64,000 nucleotides of DNA from Scleroderma bovista (lineage: Eukaryota > Basidiomycota > Agaricomycetes > Boletales > Sclerodermataceae): contig JAYMGJ010000257.1 in NCBI GenBank assembly GCA_037178675.1, forward strand, positions 40,687-104,686, in the 5' to 3' direction. The notes under the pieces were generated by a model. The model made no database searches, had not been told where the DNA came from, and saw only the letters and a list, made by a program, of their open reading frames with translations. Shown here piece after piece: positions 1-11,687 of the stretch. Numbering within the stretch: position 1 is the first letter of the stretch; each line of letters begins with the position of its first letter. The position numbers and the translations under genes were made by a program.

Positions 1-2055
1 ATAAAACAACTCTAAGTTTTTCCGTGAGTAGCACAGGACTTGGAGGGGACTCGTGGGTGTTTAACTCTATAGCGAGACCCTGAACACCATTGATTGTGCC
101 AGCATCGCCTTTAGGCAGATCTGCACTCAGATCACTGGACTGCTTCCCAAGTTCATCAGCCATACGCTCCAACGCGGACACATTGTCGCTCTTTGGGACA
201 GATCCAGAGAATGAATGCCTAGGGGAAGGTACAGGCCGTGGCGAATACACAACATCCGGCGATTCATGGGGATTTGGCAGAATGAATGATATTGGCTGGG
301 TCTGAGTGTGGAGGACTGGTGGAACCCCCAGCGGGGGTTCGGGCAGTGCTTTCTTGCTAGAACAGGGTGAAACAGAGCGGTGACGGGTGGATTGATGGAG
401 ATTGTGTGATATACGGGATGCACGCGACCCTTTTGCCATTGCATCAGCATAGTAAACAGGGTTTACGTTGGCTTGAGGAATGGAAGGAGAATAACTAAAA
501 TGAGGAAGCGATGCAAGGGGTAGAGGTAATGGTTCAGCCGATAGGGCTTCTTTCATCAGTAGACCAGGATCATAATAGGGTACGGATACTTGCGGTCCTG
601 TCGAGGTTGAGCGTTGCATTGATGGAACATAGGGGTATGGAGGTTGCCAAGGGCGAATAGAAAGGTCAGGGCTGCCACCGAGAGGATGATAATCACAAGT
701 AGGTCGTGCCACTTGCGGGGACCAGACAAGTACATCATGATTGCCGGTGTGATATGGAAGGAGCTCAGGAGAGGGTGGGGCTCCTCCGTTTGATGGAGAG
801 ATGTACGGCTCAATGAGTGGCGATGTCATGATGGAAGGTGGTGACACAGGGACTTCGGGCACAGCGACCGAATGGTAGACGGTCACGGGTAAAGTCAATA
901 CCACCTCTCCGCTGTGGTAGCCTTTATAAGAACTTGACTCTGGCGACGGCATAGCTCAAACGCACCTTCCAGAAGGTATTTCAATGCGGATGTTGAAGGC
1001 ACAGCGTAGCTCGAACAAGAAATCTGTTGATTTCCCGTTATCGTCTAAACGCGGATTCCCCCTAGTTCCACAGAAGTGACGTGGGATATCAACAACAAGG
1101 CTTGCTACCCCTTCGATGGCGGGGGGGAGTGAATACTCCGAGCCACGAAAATCAATGTGAGTGACCAGGTCAGAAATGTCTGGAGGAGGCTTGTCGGCCA
1201 ACAGAGAACTCGAGAGATGCAGCGTGCGGGTCAGGGTCAAGGTGATGCCGCTAGTCTGCCCAGCCACATGGTCAATTAATGAATTCAACAATGCCAGACC
1301 TTCAACGAAAAAGAAGAGAACTTGCCCATCTCGACGTGTGATTTTTGACCTCCAGGTCAATACACGCTGCTTCACCGCCAATGACAGCGCCGTTAGTAAT
1401 TCTGGCTTGTGCCCATATTTTTCCATCCTCCGCGATTGTTACTGCCTGAGGTATAGTAGTTGGCGATAGTGTATCCAATGATTCCACGACTTTTACTTCA
1501 CGGGTGGCGGTAACAAGGCGTCTATCACCTCGCCATGCCACGCTGACGCTGGCACGGACCTCATACCTAATGCTGGCAGGCCCAAATTTTATAGATGCAG
1601 GTGATGAATATGGGAGGGGAAACCGGAAAAAGAACGTAGTCAGTCCGCGACGGGCCGCATAATGATGGGCGGGCAAGAGCTCTCCTGCAGGAGGAGAATA
1701 ATCAGAATATACAGCATTCGAAAGAGGCAGACCGGGGCCTTGAAATATCCTGCGAGAGTGGATGAATGTAGAGGTGGCAGTGTGATCCCGAGAGATGATT
1801 TCTATATGAAATTCAAGGGTTGAGCAGAAAGATAAGCGGGTGAAATCGAAGGCACTAACCTTCAATGGCGTAGAGCTCTACCATCATGATACCTATTCCA
1901 AGCAAGCAGTCCAGGTCGGCATGACTCTCGACCTCCACCTTGCCGGATATGAGGCCCCCAGCAACGAATACGGGGTCAGACAGAGTCAGGGTGACCTTGA
2001 CCTTGGAGTGATGAGAAGAAGCATTCATGGGCTCTGGACGAGACTGCAGAGCCAT
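1..2055 (-). CDS. Alpha-arrestin (ART-type endocytic adaptor), 3' end cut by window edge
   Basis: Arrestin-fold adaptors recruit NEDD4-family ubiquitin ligases to plasma-membrane transporters; this role is inferred from the family. The start is the ATG at 2055. Exons are 2055-1860, 1801-1326, 1255-966 and 911 to the left edge, still open at base 1. The N-terminal half carries the arrestin_N strands (PVFVAGGLISGKVEVES, then SVAWRGDRRLVTATREVKV). The arrestin_C part is recognised by EVKNHTS, GITLTLTRTLHLS and, after the last intron, GEVVLTLPVTVYHS. The remaining ~300 residues are a disordered Pro/Ser-rich tail where PY motifs are usual; the stop lies outside. The introns at 1802-1859 and 912-965 are canonical. 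The intron at 1256-1325 appears to use a GC donor (GCAAGT), which joins the frames in phase 0. Family assignment is firm, specific orthology is not. Confidence 0.85.
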
Positions 2056-2879
2056 GGTAGATGTTATGAGGGGGCTTGTAAGAGTTCCACGATGTCTATA
2101 GCGGGGGTGATATCGTCCGATGGGTTGAACTAAGTGATCAGAGCTTCAAGGTCGATGAGAATACCCGAATCGCAAGCAGACCCAAGGGAATGGAACAAGA
2201 GTAGAGGTCAGTGAGAAGGGCGCCATTTGGCGCATTGAGAGACAGGCGGGATTGCTTAGACCGGAGAGCTCATCTTCGAGCAAGTGTACGCAGTGTCTGA
2301 TCAGAGGAAGGAGGTTGTTTGGTGGTATTGATATTTCTATGGACTCGAACTACAGGGCATGCACGTACATTGTACAACAAAAATTGTCCCCTCCCACTCC
2401 TACTGAGCTATTACCAGGAACACACGAGCAAAGAAACAGAAGCTCGAGCGTCGCCTCGGTGAAGAAGTGAATAACGAAACATCAATATTGCACCCCAAAC
2501 TTCAGATGCCGCCACTGTCAGAAACAAGGCGGCGCCTGTACACACAACGGTGCATTCATCGCGCAAAAGATCCTCTGGAACGTACGAGCATGGCGGACGC
2601 CTTTGAATTATGGTAGATCACAGACAAGACGATCAAAGGAACGAAGAAAACTTGCTTTGAACGTGTCCGAAAACTAAACGTTTGTCGCTGTTTTGATTCA
2701 GATGCTCTTGCCAAACAAACCCAACTCCAATGATCCAGCTCTCATAGCGTAGTCAGCTCTAGTCTCATTCTTATTCTCAAGTCTGCACAAGGAACAAGCG
2801 AGAACGGTTGTATTAACTGTCTGTACTTGACGGGGCCTTCTCATTTTCCCCCGACGTCTAAGCGAGTGGGAGAGGTATC
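2056..2879. other. Intergenic, no supported gene
   Basis: This is the upstream region of the alpha-arrestin and the downstream region of the small candidate ORF at 2880-3203. Several short frames are open, but none has recognisable content or splice logic. I see no repeat or RNA structure of note. Confidence 0.4.
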
Positions 2880-3203
2880 TCACAACATGTCCTTCCAAAC
2901 GGTGAATGGTATAACTTCCTGCTCAAGTGCCCTCGGGCAGTTTTGCAGACATTGTAGAACTTTGGCGGATCACTCACGCCAGCATCGACATCCTTCACAA
3001 ACGGCGTTACCGTGAAGAAAGTGAACAACTCCTTCGTCGCGCGCATCCAGTTCCCAGGTGGGAACCCGTATACCTTCTGTTATCCATGGTTCCTTTGCGA
3101 AGTATCTCTTCAGTTTGCTCCCAGTACGAACAATCTTGCGCATGCCGGTCACCTCCTTTAGCGCTTTCTGCTCTCGACGACGCAAATAGTTCACCCGAGC
3201 CAT
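2880..3203 (-). CDS. Candidate small protein, 62 aa, three exons, unknown
   Basis: Not recognised. Three short exons join in frame: 3203-3153 (starting MARVNYLRRREQKALKE), 3076-2978 (KVYGFPPGNWMRATKELF onward) and 2918-2880 (EVIPFTVWKDML, stop). The introns are 76 nt (GTGACC...ACAG) and 59 nt (GTGAGT...GCAG), both with good ends, and the coding sum is 189 nt. The product would be a small basic-then-aromatic protein without signal peptide or membrane helix. The 5' end is uncertain: an acceptor-like CTAG lies just before the ATG, so further upstream exons are possible. The evidence is only coherent splicing and protein-like composition. Confidence 0.35.
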
Positions 3204-4575
3204 TCGCTAGCACAGGTAACCAACCCATCCAGTTCCAGTTTAAGTTGTCACATCAACGAGTGGATGGGATTGGAGCGTTTAGAACGCCATTCCTTCGTTG
3301 ATGGTGACAGCTCGGTTTGGCCCCCAAATACTCCCACTGGTGGCTTCGTCAGCGTCTTCCTCTGGACCTCGTTCTAACCATCATCAGATTGCAAATCCGT
3401 CATGGCACGATCAATTAGCAGGGGGGAATACAAACGTGATAAGTAGGATGCATCCCCACACCCTCCCACGTCCACGTCCATGCATCATTTCTCGCTTCTG
3501 AGGTTCCACATCCTCTCTTACTTAGCTTTGCGCTGTATTATATCCATCCCTCCGCGGGCTGAGTACTGAGTATTTGTAGCTGGACTAACAAAGGACGGCG
3601 AGCAGATGCAAAACTATAACATTGTCAGCAGTCGTCCTGAAATTACACGTCCATGGATTCCTCAACTAAGTCATCGGCAGTACACCTATGTAGTGCAACC
3701 AGGAAAAAACCACTATGATTGCCGCGCACACAGAGTATCTCGCGAGGAAAAAAAATCCAAGTTGCACAAAACTAGAAGTACGCACTATCCAACACAGCAA
3801 GGGTACAGAGATTAACTGGAGAGAGAGAGAAAAACGGAGGGAAGAAAACGAGCCGGACAGATGTTCATAAAGATGCATCAAGTGAGATTGGAGTTGAGAC
3901 AGGGTCATTTAGCCTGTAATAATTCGGGGGGTCATGGGTAGTTGCTGCTGGTGCCGTGGTAGTATATATGCACCGTGGTAGTATATATGCAAAAAGGGGG
4001 GGATGCAAGTAGCAGCCAACGACAGATGCGGTATGGTTGTTGATTGCGGGGGGGTATTTTGTTCTGTTTCCGAAAGCTCCAAATCCGTTTAGACAGCGCA
4101 CAAAGAGAGATGCGTCAGAAAGATCGGTATCGCCATCTTCTTTTTAATGTGTAAAAAAGGTCGACTCGATGGAAAGAGACGGGTGCCCCTTGAGGTAGAG
4201 ACATAGTAAACGCCGTCGCTTTCGAGCGAGGTCCAAACTTTCCAGATTCCAGATCTGGAGGGAGGACCACACCAAGTCAGAGTGGGCCGGGCGGGTTAAT
4301 CATATCGCTACATAGACATGGGTCATGATCTGCGTGAAGATGAAATTGATAGATGGAATTTTTTAATGTCTGCTTCTTGCGAGGATCGACGGCAGGATTT
4401 ATACGATTCCCGAATCTGCGAGGATGGCACGAGGGTAATTAAATGCCACACATCGCACAAGGTAGGTGGGGGTCTCCGATGGAAAAAGGTATTCCATACA
4501 AGGCGGATGGGGGCATATCCACAGCGCGAGGGGAAGCAACCACCACCAGCCATAATTATCACCATAAATATAGGA
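3204..4575. other. Intergenic with a 19-bp tandem duplication
   Basis: I see no supported coding sequence. The unit ccgtggtagtatatatgca occurs twice back to back at 3954-3972 and 3973-3991, close to short G-runs and an A/T-rich stretch. The region lies between the 5' end of the small candidate gene and the 3' end of the proline-rich protein gene. Confidence 0.4.
3954..3991. repeat. 19-bp direct tandem duplication
   Basis: Two identical adjacent copies of a 19-bp unit beginning ccgtggtag. It looks like a recent slippage or polymorphic duplication in intergenic DNA; no function is implied. Confidence 0.9.
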
Positions 4576-7246
4576 TCAGCCCAAGGCGAACCGCAACGTG
4601 CTTGAGCTCGCATCATCGACTGAATGGTGGTGTGACAGCGGCAACTGCCCCGAAACGCCGGAAACGACACTGCTCATGTGCACAGCGGCGCCCAATCCAA
4701 GTTCGTACCATCCTGCCGGATCGGTGGCTTGACTAGCTCCCGTCACAGCGCTAACGTTTCCCGGGGCAGAGCCACTTGGGCTAGCACCGGAAGGAATACC
4801 CGCACCAGCGTGGCAGACATTCATGTCACTGCCCTCCAGCATCGCATACAAGAAAGATGTCCATTCCCCGGCGTGCTGATGAGACTGCTGCGACTGCCGA
4901 TTCTCGGGCTGAAGATGGTGATCGTGTGTATGCTCAGCGTCCATTTGGTGCATGATCGACACGGGCAGGGCTATCCCGACGGTTTCGTCGCCAGTATTTT
5001 GTTGGGACGAGCCAGATTCCGATATGTGGGTCGTAGATAGGTAAAGTCCGACGCCAATACCATCAGCCTGACACCCAGGATAGTGGCCCGAGATACTCCA
5101 TTCGACTCGTCTACGTCGGTCCGGGGGCGTCCCGCGGCCCATGAATGCACGTGGAGGCTCGGAGAGGAGTGGGACATGCAGTGACGAGAGGGGTGGTAGT
5201 TGAGGACGGAGAGGGAGCGCAAACGCAGGAGGAATGGGTACTGCCAGGATGCTCCCTGGTGTGGCTGGTAATTCACCCGAGGGACCCAGAAGTGATGTCG
5301 ACGGAGGCGGTTGCGGGGTTGTTGGCGCGGGGATGGAAGTATCATTCTCCTTGTCCGCCTCGCCTTGTCTACAATCAATATCCATCACCATCACCATCTC
5401 ACCTTTGCCATCGACCACCTTGGCGTCCTCGAGTGCGCTTGTGCCAGCATCTATGCTTAATCCTTCCACTTCTGCACCCAGCTCCACATCACCCTCGGCA
5501 TCCGCGTCTGCGTCGCAGTCCCCGAGGTCATCATCATCCTCATAGTCCTCATCGTCGTCCTCCATGTCGACGTCCATATCGACCTCGACGTCCATGTCTG
5601 GCTCGATCTCTTCCGTCTCGCCCTCGGCGTCTTGATCAGGATCGTCTAGCGGCCGATCCTTGGATGTCGCTCCTGAGCCAGGAGACCCAGAGTCCAAGAT
5701 ATAGCTGGCAGGAGTGTACAGTCTAAATCGCGTGGGTGGCGATTGCGGGGACGGCGAGGAAGAATCGGAGGATGAGCCACTCGTATCTGGGCTGACATGG
5801 CTTGCCTCGGATGCCACGACAGCCTTGATGGTGTCGACCCCATACCGCCGCAAACTGTGGAATGTCAGATCATGTGATGAGCAGACACAGAAAAACAAAA
5901 CATACATATATTCCACTCGTTCCTGACATGCCAACTTCCAGATATTGACCTCACGGTCCCGAGCAAGGACTGGCGGGGGCTGGGGAGGAGCATATAGTTG
6001 TTGTGGAGTGTTTGGGAGGGTATGAGGGTAGTGTTCCTGGAGTTGCGGCGTAGACGAATGCGGCTGAGATGGAGACGCATGTGCATCATCTGGGTGGGCA
6101 TCGAGCTGGAGGGACATTGCAGAATCAAAGGGTGGGGTGAAAGCATCGAAGGGGATAAGATTCTCCAATGCGGACGCAAGTGTCAGTGGGGAAGGATGCG
6201 ATGACGATAACGGAGTGGGTTGCACGGATAGCGGCTGCGTCGGTGTGTGGAGTGCGGTATCCGGGGACGATGGGACATCGATCGATATCGACGGTGGTAG
6301 TGACTCGGTGTGTGGCGCAGGACTGAGGGACATGTGTCGATCATGGCCAGGAGAGGGTGACGGTGACGGTGACGGTGTGAGTGGTGTGAGCGGTGTGAGC
6401 AGTTCTGATTCTGGAGACGAAAGAGTAGAGGATGGGTGGTGAGGCGGTGATGCGGGAATCGGGTAGGTGGATATTGATGGAACCGGGTTTGCTTTAGGGT
6501 GAGTAGACATTGAATCTGCATCATCTGACGACATCAAGATCGACGGCTCATCAATAAAGGCATCCGAAAGCGAAGGTCCGGGATACGTGGCCGAGGGGGT
6601 CTGCTCGTCGTTGGACGACATGAGCACGGACGGACCGGGGTCCTTGGAGAGGTCCATGGAATGCTCGGATAGCGAAGGACCCGGTATAGGCGAGCTGGCA
6701 TTTGGGTGAGTAGAGGGAGTAAGGCAGAATCAATGGGACCCACCAGTCTGCTCCCCGAGGACGAATGGGGGTGAGAGGGGAGAGGGGAGGGGAGAGCGGG
6801 CGCTTGGTATGCTGCGACAACGTGTGAGGGTGCGTGGCATGGATCAGCGAGTGGGAAAGACAGACCTGGGGAGGGTCCTTGTTTGCGGTGGAGACATCGA
6901 GTGGGCCATGTGCGATGTTTTCTTTTCGCCTCTTCCTCGGACGGTGGCGAGGCGTGAGGGGGATGCCGTCGGGGTCGAGAGCGAGGCGCTGCCGCTTGAG
7001 GGCACGGAGGGCACGGGGAGTGAGCTCGTTTTCTGGGTCTGATGAGGACGAGTCTGGGTCGGGCTCAGGGTCTGGAGGGGGCAAGCGAGGGCGGTGGCGG
7101 TGGTGGTAGTGGTGTTTCGAGACGTAGGACTGGCGGAGGGACGGGGGCGACGGGGCGTGAGCGTGAGTCGGGTGTGTGTGAGAGTGGGCGAGCCTGGAGG
7201 AGCGACGCAGCGGGCAGGCCAAGGAGAGGGCAGCGGTGGCAGCCAT
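4576..7246 (-). CDS. Long Pro/Ser-rich and acidic, probably nuclear protein, 838 aa, unknown
   Basis: Not assigned to a family. The start is the ATG at 7246 (MAATAALS); a longer in-frame upstream stretch is ignored because it is unlike coding sequence. Exons are 7246-6866, 6811-6744, 6694-5906 and 5854-4576, giving 839 codons. The introns at 6744-flanking 6695-6743 and 5855-5905 (GTATGT...CACAG) are clear; the one at 6812-6865 is in frame and could be retained, adding 18 residues. The N-terminus has a basic nuclear-localisation-like cluster (RHRPRKRRKEN). A short SPxxS-type repeat follows (PGPSLSEHSM, PGPSLSDAFI, each near a PSxLMSSxD motif). The middle has a short ordered patch (EVNIWKLACQERVEYI, RRYGVDTIKAVV) and then a long Asp/Glu run. 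The C-terminus contains GRGTPPDRRRRVEWS. A transcription or chromatin role is inference from composition only. Confidence 0.7.
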
Positions 7247-7405
7247 TGGAGAGCTCGATCGGGGCACTTTGTGATCGGAATCCGTCTGACAAGACTTGGA
7301 CTGGGGACACCCAAAACCTTGAATTCGGGCGATGGCGTCGACGACAACGGCGACCTGCTGCGACACAGCCACCAGTAAACAAACCAAGGCTTGCGCACGG
7401 GCCAG

Positions 7406-7416
7406 CCACGTGACTC
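7406..7416. promoter_or_regulatory. CACGTG overlapping TGACTCA, upstream of the 7246 gene
   Basis: CACGTG (7406-7411) runs into TGACTCA (7410-7416), about 160 bp upstream of the ATG at 7246. These match the core sites of Cbf1/Pho4-type bHLH and Gcn4-type bZIP factors respectively. Use in this organism is inferred, and single copies of CACGTG are expected by chance every few kb. Confidence 0.35.
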
Positions 7417-10400
7417 ATGACATCACGGCGACGCATGCCTGGGGGACGAGGACGGCGACGGCGACGAGGACGAGGGAGAGCGGGAGGGCATCCAGCGCGA
7501 GGGACCCGTTTTATGTCGCTGCAGGTACGTTTTTACGCGAAGATCAGATGAGTGCTTGGACAGATTCGTACGAGACACAAACAATTTATATACACCGTTC
7601 GCCGTTCCTTTTAGGCTCTTTCATTGCCGATTCCATCCCTCGCTGATGACTGCAGCTCCGCGACCCACTGGCCCACTTCATCCCCGAACGACGCCCGCTG
7701 CAGCAGCTCCTTTGATTACAAGACAAAATCAGCAGTGGACCATCCGTCCGACTCACTCATTCCCGATTCGGTCACGTCTGTCAGTTTCATACACCAGCCC
7801 AAAGGACTTCTAGAATCTAAATAGCCCCCGTTTGCCAAAATGAACAGTCCAGAATCACCCTCCACTGACTCACAGGGTTGCCAATTCTCCCCACAGCACA
7901 GAGATACCTATGCGCACAACGTTATTTTTAATCACACGAGGCCATTACCAGGCGCTCATATCCCCCACAACCCTGGAGGACGTGGAGCATGAACGTCAAA
8001 TGGCCTGCCTTATCAGTAGCATCACTACTGTGCCACAGACTGGCATCTTTTACGCAGTCGCGTCATAAGCGGCCATAACACCGGATCTTAACCATGACCA
8101 ACGGTCCCGCTGCAAGTTACAAACGAACACAGATGGGCCACGAGGATATCATGGCTCCTTACCTCCCGATAAATGCATCCGACGCTTCTGTAATTCAGTT
8201 CAAGGTGCCCAATTGCAGCCTAGGGGGGATATACTTGCCATCTGTGGACGCCTCTCCCCGATATCGGAAGTTGTCCGTCGAAGAAGCCCATAGCTCGACA
8301 TCCAAATCATCCACAATTGCGTTGTAGCCGCGCGATGAGTGCTCCGCACCTTCCAATTATCCGGAGACCAATCGGAAATCAGGATGCATCCTTCTTCGCA
8401 AGTCATGGAATGCCATAAAGCCTTACTTACCACAGCCCTGTGCAACACGCACTCTCATCGACTTGTGATAGCAAAAAAAAACACTATCGCACCGCCTGCC
8501 CAGCATGAGATTCTTGCCTTCATGATCCACGGTACGTCACCGCAGATGTAGTGGTCGACAAGTTATGATGCCAAAGACGCACCGGCTCAGATAGCATCAC
8601 CACTCGAACCATGGAAGGCCTTTCCCTGGTGACCATGAAGAACTGTGGACTTACCAGCGTACGTGGGTCTGGAGTGTCTATTGTAATATGCTGACATGTC
8701 CATCATGTGATCACAACAGAGTCGACACTGCCAGTAAGATACGCCCTCCATGAGAGAGCGCACATTAAAGATCCATGATAAGTGTCCTGGTTGAAGAATG
8801 CTGCCTGTTGGCAGTGATGACAGCCCTGGATCCGAGTGCAAATAAATGGGCCTATATAACCCAAACTGGCCGGTGGTTATAAACAGACGATGACTTTCGC
8901 ATGGCCCTCTTTTCCAGAACAAAGGGCGACACGGGTCGCGCCAAGGTTGCAGCCATGGATATAGGTCAGAGTTCCTGTTCTAAAGATGCACCTGCAGATA
9001 TTTGCCATTGGTGTCAGAGGCACCTCCCGCCAGTGGACATGATGCAAAGGTATGGCCTTCCGTCGATGACATATGGCGGGAACCCAGAGTGCCAAGAGCC
9101 GGGAGCGTGGCTGAGTGAGATTAGGGTGGAATCCCACCACGAAAAGGATAGAGGTCGACCACAGAAGAAGGAACGACTCATCCACTGACCGTACCGTCCC
9201 ACAAATATGTATGCACCTCACTCCACACTCCAATATTGGTGGCGAACTTTATCCGACGCAGGTACAGTACCCCCAATTGAGCTCAGGTTGGTTCGTTCTT
9301 AGTGTTATGTAGTCAGGGTCCACTACTTGACTAAATTGGGAGGGCTTGAAATCTGCAAAACGTAACCGAGCAAAAATGCACAACGTAGTCTTTGTTCGGT
9401 TAAGCTTTGTCGTAAACCTCGTCCCCATCCAATCAGAGTGCTTCCTGCCTTTGTGAGGCTATTGACCGTGCACGACAAATCCTAACAGTTAAACAAGTTC
9501 ACTCGGCCCCATGTATAGGTGAGTGCCAACAGTTATCATATCCATTTACCTATCATTCCAAATGACTGTCTTGATAATTACTGATCCTGTTGTCTGATGG
9601 TCATTGAAAAAAAGATTTCGGGTGCGCCTTTGATGGTATCAATGTGGTTCAACATTATAACCCCCAACCCCGCTGGAGGGTTGAAGCAGCCATCATAGAA
9701 TGCCTTATATGTGCTACTTCATATGAATAGGCTCAGAACTGTAGCCTTTCAAATCTGCCCATCGACCCTGGGGCATGTATCCTCGCAACGGTCGCCATTG
9801 GTCCCCCACTGAAGCTAGGCCCTGAAGATACATGATAAGGTCCCACTCTCTCTCTCGATTTCGAGTCAGATGAGATAATACTCTCTGGGTACGTATATCC
9901 AGCAGTAATTACCGACGAACTGCTCATAGCTTTACTACGTATGTTCTGCCCTTAGTCTCTAACACGACTTTGTGCTAATATCTCAAAAAGGGTTTGTTGT
10001 CAGCGGTTGGGATGTTGGCAAAGAGTCGGGTCAGAGACCATCCTGCTCTTTTCTTGGTGACATTGACATACGCTGTATATCACGCTCATGTCCAGTTGGA
10101 GCCCTGTGGCACCTCCATATCCCCCTTGAGCTTTGCAACTTGATCAAACCATATATAGACCCCGGAAATTACCTCGTACTCGGATGCACCATAGCTGCAA
10201 TCGCTGGTTTTTGATTGGCTTGATTGCGCACAAGCACCTATACTTAAGTGGCTAGTTTCTAATGAGAACCCAAGGGACTCATGCACGGCGTTTCATACAT
10301 TGACAAAGTGCGGTGATACTCAGTTGGAATGCCAGTAATGAAGGCCCCAACCAAATCGTTCGGGTTTTCTTTACCTTTTCGATGAGCATCGTCATGGACG

Positions 10401-10715
10401 GGAATACCTATCCCCCCAAACCTGATCCTGTGAACATTTCTATCTCGACTACAGGCCTGATTTCTCTTGCATATTTATTGAGAGCTAACGCCCATTTCCG
10501 GTCATTTAGATTGTGCAGGACTGCGCTAAGCGCTGATTGAAGGGAGCTTTAAAGGTGTTTTCAAAATCATGTCGCAACAACTTTCCTCCCTCCTTTTCCT
10601 GTATTTCACCATCGCATACAGCTACCGACCGCTCTTTCCCGTATCCAGGTCCCAGCCGCAAGGCATCCATTCGTTCCAGTTCCTAGTGATACAAACACTC
10701 TCGTTTCTGACAACT
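7417..10715. other. 3.3-kb gene-poor stretch
   Basis: No frame here shows recognisable protein content or a coherent exon chain on either strand; the short frames present overlap each other and look like chance. The first few hundred bases are the promoter side of the 7246 gene. There are no obvious terminal repeats, long tandem arrays or transposon domains. It may hold a non-coding transcript or decayed sequence, which I cannot tell from sequence alone. Confidence 0.4.
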
Positions 10716-11190
10716 ATGCGTCCACTGTTTCTCGTTTTCGGTACCCTTACTGTCGCGTCTGGCATCTCAGCCAGTGTGATACCAGACCTCCGACGGTATA
10801 TCTCTGTGAGTCACCTGCTGGGGGACGCGGTTGTGTTGTCCCCTTATCGCTAAGTTGATGATATCATATGAATGTTCGCTTGCAAGTTATCCCACATACA
10901 CCACGCAATGCGACAAAAATCGGGTGAATGGTCCTCCAGCGATCGTTCAGAGGTGAGGATTCCCCATACGCGATTTCTTTCTTTCTTTGATGCCAACGTT
11001 CGCTGCGCAATATGTACATTCACCTTGTGGTTTCCGTGACGATGGGCCACGCAGCAGGATTCCACGGAGAGAGCTTACTACTTCCAAGGCCCCGAATATA
11101 AGGTGATAACGCAGCTTGTTCCTGACTTGGATTGATCATATATTGAGTATCGCTTTGCACAGTGAACTTCGCTGGAATGAAGAGGAATAA
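10716..11190 (+). CDS. Candidate small secreted protein, about 72 aa, unknown
   Basis: Not recognised. The ATG at 10716 opens a typical signal peptide: MRPLF, a hydrophobic core LVFGTLTVASGI, then a small-residue cleavage region SASA-like (ISASV). A four-exon reading (10716-10795, 10887-10952, 11055 or 11058 to 11102, 11163-11190) keeps one frame to a TAA. It gives YPTYTTQCDKN, then PPAIVQR and RRELTTSKAP. Donors are GTATAT, GTGAGG and GTGATA. A rival splice at the stronger GTGAGT (10806) leads to another frame containing YYFQGPEYK, so the mature sequence is not settled. A secreted role is inferred from the leader only. Confidence 0.35.
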
Positions 11191-11687
11191 CGGCTCCCAT
11201 ATTCTGATCGCTATCTATGTATTGCACGAGTGTTTCATATTATGCTTTGGCGGTGTGCCAATCTTGTCACGGTGTAACTCGTTTGGCATTTACAGTCGCT
11301 CCTTCACCCACTATGTATGAAGATATCTTGTGTAGGCCGTCTGTTTGTATTTCCCGATTTCCCCTTTCCCTGTGGCGTCTATTTACCGTAGGCCCTTGAC
11401 GAGTTGGAATATTAATATTATGAGCTGGAGGTCGCCGACGTGTATGACAAAGATGTCATTATGCAATACCAATGATCAATGTGAACCACTACGCCCCAGG
11501 TAGACTTTCCAGACACTGCGCTCGTCTGCGCATGGCCTTGGGGTCGACCGGTCAGTACTAGTACCTGGCAAGTCAGCATGCACTGGTTGGCGCGGTAGTC
11601 CGCAGCGATAGGCTTGGGTACACCGCCACCACGTGGAGTCGTACATAATAAACCTCCGATCTTGGTAGCGAACTGTGAAAGTACGGT
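11191..11687. other. Intergenic, promoter side of the MINDY gene
   Basis: No coding evidence. A long open frame on the minus strand overlaps into the MINDY first exon, but it is a shadow of that exon. Confidence 0.4.
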
